Source of the DNA: an uncultured Pseudoteredinibacter sp.
GTDB lineage: Bacteria > Pseudomonadota > Gammaproteobacteria > Pseudomonadales > Cellvibrionaceae
Assembly (NCBI RefSeq): GCF_947500695.1
Contig: NZ_CANMSS010000001.1
Span: 310,001-374,000, forward strand
DNA length: 64,000 nt
Reading direction: 5' to 3'
Of the stretch, positions 18,333 through 25,543 are shown piece after piece. Position numbers and translations under genes: made by a program. The notes below the pieces were generated by a model. The model made no database searches. It saw nothing but the letters and a program-made list of their open reading frames with translations, and was not told where the DNA came from. The stretch's first letter is position 1, and every line of letters starts with the position of its first letter.

Positions 18333-18440
18333 TAGCGTCCTAAGGGGTGGCTTGATTATTAGCCTGAGATGACGAACCTTGTTCGGCGAACCCTTTGAAC
18401 CTGATCCGGATGATGCCGGCGTAGGAATAGGAAGGATCGC
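18333..18440 (+). promoter_or_regulatory. TPP riboswitch (THI element)
   Basis: The conserved core is easy to read: GGGGTGGC, then GCCTGAGA (pyrimidine-sensing side), then ACCCTTTGAACCTGATC followed by GGATGATGCCGGCGTAGG (pyrophosphate-sensing side). A short variable hairpin GAACCTTGTTCGGCGAA sits between the two halves. Outer bases GCGTCCTA and TAGGAAGGATCGC can close P1. The element precedes a TonB receptor and transport genes by about 145 bases and runs in the same direction, so thiamine pyrophosphate should repress this operon. Confidence 0.95.
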
Positions 18441-18545
18441 CTACTAGCTGTAAGAATCAAATTGTCATAAGCCTGAAAGGCAACACGGCGAATATCGATC
18501 CTCACAGTCAGTGCAAAACCATCGTATTACCCCGCAGCAAACCGG

Positions 18546-18580
18546 GTCTCCCTGTTTAACCGTTTAACGGCATTGGAGAC
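18546..18580 (+). promoter_or_regulatory. Possible ribosome-binding-site sequestering helix
   Basis: GTCTCC (18546-18551) is fully complementary to GGAGAC (18575-18580). The latter contains the GGAG ribosome-binding site of the TonB receptor gene, 7 bases before its ATG. Inside the loop CCG and CGG can extend the fold. This is what a translational expression platform of a TPP riboswitch would look like. There is no T-run, so an intrinsic terminator is less likely. Confidence 0.5.
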
Positions 18581-18585
18581 TTGTT

Positions 18586-20664
18586 ATGGGCCTTGCCCCG
18601 AAAACCCTACTTAAACCTATTGTTCTGGCGGGCTTACTTGCCAATAGCGGCTTTTTGTTCGCTGATACTGATACTGATACAAAAGAAGTCATGGAAGAGG
18701 TGCTAGTTACCGCTGATTTTCGCGACACTAGCTTGAACGAATTGGCGGCCAGCGTGCAAGTGATAGGCGAGACGCAAATTGAACAGCAAGAAGCTCGTCA
18801 TATCGAAGCTTTGCTAAATTTGATTCCCAATGTAAATTATTCCTCGGGCGCATCTCGCGGTCGTTTTTTCCAGATCAGGGGCATCGGTGAGCGATCCCAG
18901 TTTGTAGAGCCTGTTAACCCTTCTGTGGGTTTACTTGTAGACGGTATCGATATGAGTGGGATTGGCGCAGCAGCGACTTTACTTGATACCCAACAGGTCG
19001 AGGTATTGCGTGGCCCTCAAGGTACTTTATATGGTGCCAACGCTCTAGCTGGATTGATCAACGTTAAAACTAATGAGCCAAGCGATGAGTTCACAGGTAA
19101 GCTAAAAGCTAGTGTGGCCGAATTCGATAGCCACCAACTTTCAGCAGTGCTGTCTGGCCCATTGAGCGAAACGGTTGCTTATCGCGTTGCGGCTCAGACC
19201 GAGCAAAGTGATGGCTATATGGAAAACCGTCACTTGGGGCGTGACGACACCGCCAATATCGATGAAAAAACCCTTCGTGCCAAATTACGCATCGAGCCAA
19301 ATGAAGAGCTGCGTTTGGATTTAACGGCCTTAGTGGTTGATGTTGATAATGGCTACGACCACTTCACTCTTGATAACAGCTTTAATACCCTGTCTGATGA
19401 GCCGGGCCACGATAGACAAGAAACCCAGGCGGTGGCCGCGCAGTTAAATTGGCAATTCTCTTCTACAACTGTTTTGGATGCCACTTTAAGTGTTGCGAAT
19501 TCCGATATGGAATATGGCTATGACGAGGACTGGGCGTTTGATGGTATACACCCCGATGGTTATTCCTCAAAGGATAATTATATTCGTGAGCGTGACAATA
19601 CAACGGCTGATGTTCGATTGATGTCTTCCGAGCAGGGACGTATTTTTAATGGTTCAAGCGATTGGTTAATAGGTTTATATGTATTCGATCAAGACGAAAG
19701 CCTACGCCGAGAATACACCTATCTAGCCAACGATTTTCTCAGTGACTTTTCCACTGAACGCACAGCTATTTATACCCAGCTAGATAGCGATTTAAGTGAT
19801 GTATTGGTACTGAGTGCCGGTGCCCGATTCGAAAAGCATCGCAATAGCTACAGTGATAGTAATCAAGTTAACGGTAGCTCCGATGAAAATCTATGGGGTG
19901 GCAAGCTTTCTTTGAGTTATCAGGCTTCAGATTCCAGTAGTGCTTATGCTTTGCTTTCGCGTGGTTATAAATCGGGCGGTTTTAACACCGATGGTACTTT
20001 GCCTGCCGAATTTCGCAGTTTCGATACTGAAGTGCTGTGGAACTACGAGCTGGGCTATAAGTTAAGTGGTGAGAAGCATAACCTTCAGCTGGCCTTCTTC
20101 TATCAAGATCGAGAAGATGTTCAAATTAAAAGCTCCAATGCTGTTCCTCGCGCCGATGGTAGTACGGAGTTTGTCGACTTTATCGATAACTCGGCCAACG
20201 GTGAAAGCTATGGTTTGGAGCTGAGCAGCCAGTGGCAAATTACGGAAGCCTTAGATGCTTTCGCCAATGTCGGCTTGCTTGAAACTGAGCTGAACGACAG
20301 TTCATTGAGCCGTAATGGTGGTGAAGTTGCTCATGCGCCAAGTTATCAGGCGGCACTTGGTTTGAATGTGGATTTAGGCCGAGGCTGGTACACCAGCGCT
20401 GATATCCAGGCCAAAGATGAGTTTTATTTCTCTGATAGCCATAATGCCAGTTCAGAAGCCTTCGTTTTATTCAATGCCAAGATCGCTTACCGCAAGGCTG
20501 ACTGGGAGTTAAGACTATGGGGTAAAAATTTATCCGATGAGGAGGTTCGCAGTCGTGGCTTTGGCGGCTTTGGTAATGACCCGCGTAATGGCTACGCGAC
20601 ATCTGAGTACTTTCAGTTTGCCGCGCCGCGCCAGATCGGTGTAAGCGGCGAGTATCGCTTTTAA
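18586..20664 (+). CDS. TonB-dependent outer-membrane receptor, probable thiamine uptake
   Basis: 692 residues. A signal peptide (1-26, ending FLFA) is followed by a short acidic DTDTDTKE repeat, a TonB-box-like EEVLVTADF, the plug domain (about 45-160, with QVEVLRGPQGTLYGANALAG) and a 22-strand-type beta barrel ending in the outer-membrane signature aromatic residue (GEYRF). The barrel resembles siderophore or vitamin receptors. Because it is the first gene behind a TPP riboswitch and is followed by a PnuT-like permease, thiamine or a thiamine precursor or derivative is the likely ligand. This agrees with published predictions of TPP-controlled outer-membrane receptors. Substrate is inferred from regulation, not from binding-site residues. 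Confidence 0.87.
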   Translation: MGLAPKTLLKPIVLAGLLANSGFLFADTDTDTKEVMEEVLVTADFRDTSLNELAASVQVIGETQIEQQEARHIEALLNLIPNVNYSSGASRGRFFQIRGIGERSQFVEPVNPSVGLLVDGIDMSGIGAAATLLDTQQVEVLRGPQGTLYGANALAGLINVKTNEPSDEFTGKLKASVAEFDSHQLSAVLSGPLSETVAYRVAAQTEQSDGYMENRHLGRDDTANIDEKTLRAKLRIEPNEELRLDLTALVVDVDNGYDHFTLDNSFNTLSDEPGHDRQETQAVAAQLNWQFSSTTVLDATLSVANSDMEYGYDEDWAFDGIHPDGYSSKDNYIRERDNTTADVRLMSSEQGRIFNGSSDWLIGLYVFDQDESLRREYTYLANDFLSDFSTERTAIYTQLDSDLSDVLVLSAGARFEKHRNSYSDSNQVNGSSDENLWGGKLSLSYQASDSSSAYALLSRGYKSGGFNTDGTLPAEFRSFDTEVLWNYELGYKLSGEKHNLQLAFFYQDREDVQIKSSNAVPRADGSTEFVDFIDNSANGESYGLELSSQWQITEALDAFANVGLLETELNDSSLSRNGGEVAHAPSYQAALGLNVDLGRGWYTSADIQAKDEFYFSDSHNASSEAFVLFNAKIAYRKADWELRLWGKNLSDEEVRSRGFGGFGNDPRNGYATSEYFQFAAPRQIGVSGEYRF

Positions 20665-20753
20665 TATTTGTTTTTCGGTAAACAGCACTTCGCTGTTTAC
20701 CGCTACATCTATAATGCTGCTAGCCTTTTGTGAGCTAGCCTCAGGAGCTCAAC

Positions 20754-21029
20754 ATGAAACTAACTGTCGATATCAGTCTCTACCCGCTGAAAGATCAATA
20801 TGTCCCGCCAATTAAAGACGTTATTGCGGGCTTTAATTCTCATGCGGGCGTCACTGTCGAAACAGGGCCAACAGCAACGTTACTTACTGGTGATTTCGAT
20901 AAGGTCATGCATGCCGTTCAAGCCGAGATGAAGCGTTCTTTTGGACAATATGGTCAGCTTGTGTTTGTTGCTCGTTTTATCGGTAGGGATGTAAATGAGC
21001 CTTGGGATAGTAGTCAGTTTGGTGCTTAG
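20754..21029 (+). CDS. YkoF/MTH1187-like thiamine-binding protein
   Basis: 91 residues. MKLTVDISLYPLKDQYVPPI followed by a helix, a beta strand with VTVETGPTATLLTGDFDKVM and a closing VFVARFIGRDV strand is the pattern of the small ferredoxin-like YkoF/MTH1187 thiamine-binding family. No signal peptide, so it should be cytoplasmic. Bacillus YkoF binds thiamine and hydroxymethylpyrimidine. A strong CAGGAG lies 7 bases before the ATG. It sits 89 bases after the receptor and 71 before the permease, all under the TPP riboswitch. It could buffer or hand over incoming thiamine or HMP; that role is inferred. Confidence 0.82.
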   Translation: MKLTVDISLYPLKDQYVPPIKDVIAGFNSHAGVTVETGPTATLLTGDFDKVMHAVQAEMKRSFGQYGQLVFVARFIGRDVNEPWDSSQFGA

Positions 21030-21100
21030 CAAGCTTAAGATATTTATGAGTGGCTGGGCCATCGACTAGATAATGGGTCATTTACTAAAGGTAGCGAGAC

Positions 21101-21730
21101 ATGTCACAAGTGTTGAATAGTTTTTTTTCCCAGCTGCAAGCCATGGCAATTTGGGAGCTAATCGCGGTTGTCTGTGCCTTATTGTATCTCGGCTTAGCCA
21201 TGATGGAAAAAATTAGCTGTTGGTACTTTGCCTTTGTCAGTACGGCGATCTACACGGTTATTTTCTGGAATGTTAGCCTTGTTATGGAATCCGCATTACA
21301 AATTTATTATTTGCTAATGGCGGTATTCGGTTGGTGGCAATGGCGCCAATTATCTAATCAAGAAAAGCCGCTGCGTATTCATTGTTGGTCTTGGCAGCGC
21401 CATATATTGGCCATTACTTTGGTGCTGGTGCTTACGGTAATAAGTGGTTCCTTGTTGGAGAGCTATAGTCAGGCGGCAATGCCATTTTTAGATTCATTTA
21501 CCACCTGGGGCGCTGTGGTAACGACTTATATGGTAGCTCGGAAAGTTTTAGAAAACTGGATCTATTGGTTGGTCATCGACGGTATTTCAATTTATTTGTA
21601 TTTAGATCGTGGTTTGATTTTCACAGCCGCTTTATTTGTACTTTATGAGGTCATGGTGATTTTTGGCTTCTTTAAATGGCGGCAGCTGATGGCCAGACAA
21701 GTTGATGATACAAGCCTCCAGGCTGCGTAA
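21101..21730 (+). CDS. pnuT: PnuC-family permease, probable thiamine transporter PnuT
   Basis: 209 residues with about seven hydrophobic helices and many aromatic residues, as in the PnuC family of vitamin permeases (MEKISCWYFAFVSTAIYTVI, then LQIYYLLMAVFGWWQWRQ, and VIDGISIYLYLDRGL near the end). PnuC takes nicotinamide riboside and PnuT takes thiamine; both work by facilitated diffusion with trapping by a kinase. TPP-riboswitch control and a kinase gene 3 bases downstream favour PnuT. The ATG at 21101 follows AAAGGTAGCGAGA. It is the inner-membrane step between the TonB receptor and the kinase. Confidence 0.87.
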   Translation: MSQVLNSFFSQLQAMAIWELIAVVCALLYLGLAMMEKISCWYFAFVSTAIYTVIFWNVSLVMESALQIYYLLMAVFGWWQWRQLSNQEKPLRIHCWSWQRHILAITLVLVLTVISGSLLESYSQAAMPFLDSFTTWGAVVTTYMVARKVLENWIYWLVIDGISIYLYLDRGLIFTAALFVLYEVMVIFGFFKWRQLMARQVDDTSLQAA

Positions 21731-21733
21731 GTA

Positions 21734-22723
21734 GTGAGCCAAGATTTTCATCAAGGCTCTGCGCGTCGCGACGTCCTTTCAAAATCGCAGAGCATGGCTA
21801 TCCTATCGAGCTTGCCAGAGCCTTGGCGCTCGATGGATTTCCAAATCTTCCCCTTAGTAAGCGAGAGCAATCACAACTATCTATTACAGCTGCCCGAAGG
21901 GTACGAAGCAGTACAGGAGCCACTTGTGTTGAGGGTGCCCAAAAGAGATGAAAAAGTCTTGGGTGCTGACCAAAGCTTAGAGTTTAAGTTGTATCGATGG
22001 GCAGCGAAGCAGGGCTTATCACCTGAATTATTGTGGACCAATGAAGGGAATGGGGTGCTGCTCACAAAATATATTCAAGATGAGCAGCCGGGAGAGCAAT
22101 CAACTGAGCAAAGTCGTGGCTTGGTTGAAGCTATCGCCAGTAGCTTGTCGAAATTGCATGGAACCCAGCCAGAATCGCTTGGCTTTGATGTCAAAACTCG
22201 CTGTATCTTGGAACATATCAGTTTTTATCGTCGTCAGTTAGGGAGTTCAGTCAGATCATTCTGCGAAGCTAATGATCTTTCTGATCTTGATAATATTTAT
22301 GAGGATGTGGCGCTTACTTGGTCCAAACTTGAGTTCGACAAAAGCCTTTGCCACTGTGATTTACACCGAGACAATATTCTTTTGAAGGGTGGCCGCAGCT
22401 ATTTTGTCGATTGGGAATATGTAGCGCTTTCACCGGCTGTTCTTGATATCGCCAGCTTGCAACAAAGCTATCATTGGAGCCCCGATCTCTTTGATCAGTT
22501 TTTAGATATTTATAGCGTTCAGACAAGATCAGCTGTCGCTAAGCGTTATGATAGCTTTAAGCAACAGCTGCCTTTGGCTCGCTTCTTGTTGGCCGTACAG
22601 TCGCTGTACTGGGCCTTGCTACACTATAGATCAGGGCATGGTGTAGAACGCGCTGGCCCAGGACGCATCTCTGTCAGTTATGCGCGAGCCCTAAAGGCTG
22701 AAATAAATCTGTTAAAGTACTGA
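21734..22723 (+). CDS. Choline/aminoglycoside kinase-like phosphotransferase, probable thiamine kinase
   Basis: 329 residues from a GTG at 21734, only 3 bases after pnuT. An ATG 60 bases in (MAILSSLPEPW) is an alternative start. The fold is of the APH/choline-kinase type: a catalytic loop CHCDLHRDNILL (about residues 205-216) with the catalytic Asp, then the metal-binding FVDWEYVAL. E. coli ThiK belongs to the same superfamily and phosphorylates thiamine. Placed last in a TPP-regulated uptake operon with a facilitator permease, it most likely phosphorylates imported thiamine and so traps it. A choline or other small-alcohol kinase cannot be excluded from sequence alone. Confidence 0.78.
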   Translation: MSQDFHQGSARRDVLSKSQSMAILSSLPEPWRSMDFQIFPLVSESNHNYLLQLPEGYEAVQEPLVLRVPKRDEKVLGADQSLEFKLYRWAAKQGLSPELLWTNEGNGVLLTKYIQDEQPGEQSTEQSRGLVEAIASSLSKLHGTQPESLGFDVKTRCILEHISFYRRQLGSSVRSFCEANDLSDLDNIYEDVALTWSKLEFDKSLCHCDLHRDNILLKGGRSYFVDWEYVALSPAVLDIASLQQSYHWSPDLFDQFLDIYSVQTRSAVAKRYDSFKQQLPLARFLLAVQSLYWALLHYRSGHGVERAGPGRISVSYARALKAEINLLKY

Positions 22724-23069
22724 TGTGGCGCTAAACAAAAAGCCTTTCCCCTTTTGCTTCTGTTTTCGGTCTAATCCTCTTTTTCGGGCTAACTCGAATT
22801 TACTCACTAAAACTAGCCACTTGCGCTGCAATAGCAGTGCTTTACTCCTGTTTTGACTGGACAAAATGACAGTTTCAGCCCAAAGTTGTGAGAACTCTGT
22901 GATAGTTCATTTGTATCATTATCACCATACTGTAGTGCACCTTGTCTGCTTTAATTTATGGCTCTGTATTGGGCAATTATGGCTAGCGGCATAGTGCTGT
23001 AAAAGATCTCTAGGCGATTCAGGGGAAGAAGGGGCGCTTAGAGGGAAACTGGAAGAAAAGGTCGTTTTG
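22724..23069 (+). other. Intergenic region before the two-component genes
   Basis: 346 bases between the thiamine operon and the response regulator. It is AT-rich, with no convincing terminator or RNA. A 42-codon frame at 22866-22994 has no ribosome-binding site. The promoter of the two-component pair probably lies here. Confidence 0.5.
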
Positions 23070-23786
23070 ATGGAAAACAAGAAAATTCTCATAGTAGAAG
23101 ATCAGCAAGATATTGCCGATTTGGTACGCTTACACCTAGGGGATTTGGGCGCTGAGGTCACTCATGCTGCTGATGGTCATGAAGGTATGCGTATGGCTTG
23201 TGCCATGGAGTGGGATCTGATGATCCTTGATATACAGCTGCCCGGGCCTTCAGGCTTAGAGATTTGTCGAGCGGTTCGACGTAACGAAGCATTTGTACCT
23301 ATCTTATTGCTGACTTCACGTTCCAGTGAGTTGGATCGAGTTTTGGGCTTGGATATTGGTGCGGATGACTATATCACCAAGCCTTTTAGTGTGATGGAGC
23401 TGATTGCTCGAATAAAAGCGGTGTTTCGACGGGTAGAAGCACTAGAGCCTAAAGAGCAGCAGGAGGTCGAGAGTATCGATCTTGGCCGTCTGAGCATAAA
23501 TGATGAGTTACATCAGGTTCGTTTGGGTGAGGAGTTGGTGGAATTAACTGCCCGCGAATTTGATCTCTTACGTCACTTTGCCGCACAGCCGGGCAGGGTC
23601 TTTCGTCGTTCGGAGCTCTTAGACAGTGTTTGGGGCTACGGCCACGATGGTTACGAACACACTGTGAACTCCCATATCAATCGACTACGGGCGAAAATAG
23701 AGAAAGACCCGAACAATCCAGAAATTATTGTAACGGTTTGGGGAGTTGGCTATAAATTAGACTCCCAAGCGCTACAGGAAGCCTGA
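23070..23786 (+). CDS. OmpR/PhoB-type response regulator
   Basis: 238 residues from the ATG at 23070. An in-frame TTG precedes it directly, but AAAGG lies 8 bases before the ATG. The receiver domain has ED acidic residues (E10, D11), the phospho-acceptor D54 in MILDIQLPG, T82 and K104 in DDYITKPF. The C-terminal winged helix (about 133-230) has the usual ELTAREFDLLRHFAAQPGRV and HINRLRAKIE recognition region. It would bind direct repeats upstream of target promoters once phosphorylated. The partner kinase follows 72 bases downstream. The regulated genes are unknown. Confidence 0.93.
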   Translation: MENKKILIVEDQQDIADLVRLHLGDLGAEVTHAADGHEGMRMACAMEWDLMILDIQLPGPSGLEICRAVRRNEAFVPILLLTSRSSELDRVLGLDIGADDYITKPFSVMELIARIKAVFRRVEALEPKEQQEVESIDLGRLSINDELHQVRLGEELVELTAREFDLLRHFAAQPGRVFRRSELLDSVWGYGHDGYEHTVNSHINRLRAKIEKDPNNPEIIVTVWGVGYKLDSQALQEA

Positions 23787-23858
23787 GTCAGATTAGCTTT
23801 CTCTTAGACCTCAGATTTTACTGCGGTGGACACCGTTTAGAACAAAGAATATAGATTT

Positions 23859-25394
23859 ATGAGTCAAGAACAACAGTCCGTGAAACTCTTACGCTCCAGC
23901 GTCTTTACCACATTGAGTGCAAAGCTATCTTTAGCCTTAGTAGTTATTGTGGCGACTTTGAGCATTGGGGTATTTGTCGCCAGCCAAGCGTGGATGCGGG
24001 TTTACTACGATGAGCTTACCCAAAAGCTGAATTTCGATATCGCCAAATACGTCAATGGTGAATACCAGCTGATGCAAGGCGATTCTGATAAGCCTAGCCC
24101 AGAGGCCATCAAAAAGGTGGCCCATGTAGCCATGGTGGTAAATCCCGTTGTTGAGGTCTATTTGCTCGATGTACAGGGGAATATTATTGGCCACGATTTG
24201 CCAGCTGATTCTGTTTTGCTGGATAAAGTCCCCTTAGGTCCGGTAAAGGCTTTTATTGATGGTTCTGAAGAGTTTCCACTGCGAGGTGTAGATCCACGCA
24301 AGCCCGCTGTTGAAAAGGTATTCTCTGCTGCGCCCATTGAAACCAACGGCCACTTGCAGGGCTATCTCTATGTTATTTTGGGGGGGCAGGCCTATGACAA
24401 TATTGGTGATGGTTTAAAGGACAGTTACAGCCGGACCATGGTCTTTGCCGCTACGGCTTTAATCACCCTAGTGGCGGTGCTTACAGGCTTGCTGGTATTT
24501 CGATTGCTGGTCCGTCGCCTGACGGCCTTGAGTCACAAGATGCATAATTTTGCTCGCCACGAATTACCTCAAGTCGCCACAGATCCTATCAAACAAGCGG
24601 TGGCGAAAGATGAAATTGAGTTATTGCAGCTGACCTTTGAGTCCATGTCTGGGCAAATCAAGCAGCAGTTTGAAATGCTCAGAGAGGCCGATGCTACGCG
24701 CAGAGAATTAATTTCCAATGTCTCCCATGATTTGCGCACGCCTTTGGCCACTATTCAGGGCTATCTAGAAACCCTGCTGATTAAAAATGGCAGTTTGAAT
24801 GAAGCTGAGCGTATAGAGTATTTGAATACCGCCATGAAGAGCTCGCGCCGTCTAGGTCAGCTGATTGGTGATTTATTCGAGTTGTCTAAGCTGGAATCTA
24901 ATCACACAAGGCCAAATTTTGAACGCTTCTCTTTAGCAGAGTTAGTTTTCGATACTGCTCAGGAGTTTCGTCTTGAGCTGGAAGCAAAGCAAATTAAGCT
25001 GGATATTCATAACGAGCAGAATAACGCCCTAGTGTTTGCCGATATCAGCCTGATGCAGCGAGTCTTCGAGAATCTATTGCGCAATGCTATAGCCTATACG
25101 CCAGAGGGTGGGCTTATCAGCTTGAGTATTACGGCAGACTCTAGCAGCAGTAATAAGATCAAAGTAAGCGTGGGCGACACTGGGCGTGGTATCAATGAAG
25201 AGGATCTACCTTATATCTTTGATCGCTTCTACGCCAACCCAGATCGGAGCCGCGAAGATGTGAGCTCAACAGGCTTAGGCTTGGCCATTGTTAAGCGTAT
25301 CATGGATATTCATGATGCCAAGATCCAAGTACAGTCCAAGCTGAATCAGGGTACGCGCTTTGAGTTCGAATTGCCAAAGGATCAAGCGGCTTAA
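23859..25394 (+). CDS. Membrane sensor histidine kinase
   Basis: 511 residues. TM1 (about 25-47), a periplasmic sensor region of about 150 residues (NVDG-free, PAS-like strands VVEVYLLDVQGNIIGHD), TM2 (about 198-220), HAMP (about 220-275), HisKA with the phospho-acceptor His290 in NVSHDLRTPLATIQGYLETL, and HATPase_c with N-box FENLLRNAIAYTP, GDTGRGI and GLGLAIVKRI. All catalytic boxes are intact. It forms a pair with the upstream OmpR-type regulator. The signal is not predictable. Its closeness to malate synthase G (134 bases to the ribosome-binding-site region) is suggestive only. Confidence 0.92.
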   Translation: MSQEQQSVKLLRSSVFTTLSAKLSLALVVIVATLSIGVFVASQAWMRVYYDELTQKLNFDIAKYVNGEYQLMQGDSDKPSPEAIKKVAHVAMVVNPVVEVYLLDVQGNIIGHDLPADSVLLDKVPLGPVKAFIDGSEEFPLRGVDPRKPAVEKVFSAAPIETNGHLQGYLYVILGGQAYDNIGDGLKDSYSRTMVFAATALITLVAVLTGLLVFRLLVRRLTALSHKMHNFARHELPQVATDPIKQAVAKDEIELLQLTFESMSGQIKQQFEMLREADATRRELISNVSHDLRTPLATIQGYLETLLIKNGSLNEAERIEYLNTAMKSSRRLGQLIGDLFELSKLESNHTRPNFERFSLAELVFDTAQEFRLELEAKQIKLDIHNEQNNALVFADISLMQRVFENLLRNAIAYTPEGGLISLSITADSSSSNKIKVSVGDTGRGINEEDLPYIFDRFYANPDRSREDVSSTGLGLAIVKRIMDIHDAKIQVQSKLNQGTRFEFELPKDQAA

Positions 25395-25406
25395 TTCCCT
25401 TTACAA

Positions 25407-25440
25407 TAGGGCGCTTACGAGAGTGTTTTGCGCCCTATAT
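25407..25440 (+). terminator. Possible terminator after the histidine kinase
   Basis: TAGGGCGC (25407-25414) pairs with GCGCCCTA (25430-25437) around a 15-base loop, starting 12 bases after the kinase stop. The following TATTTCC is only a weak T-run, so termination may be partial. Confidence 0.45.
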
Positions 25441-25543
25441 TTCCCCTGCATATACCCAATATAAAACCTATAAATTCGCCAAATAAAGCCAGCTTCCATA
25501 GAATTTGTGTTAATGCTTATAAAAGACTGTGGAGGCAATACCC

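Noticed and set aside
22866..22994. 42-codon frame before the response regulator
   Set aside because: No ribosome-binding site, odd Cys/His/Trp composition and no neighbour coupling.
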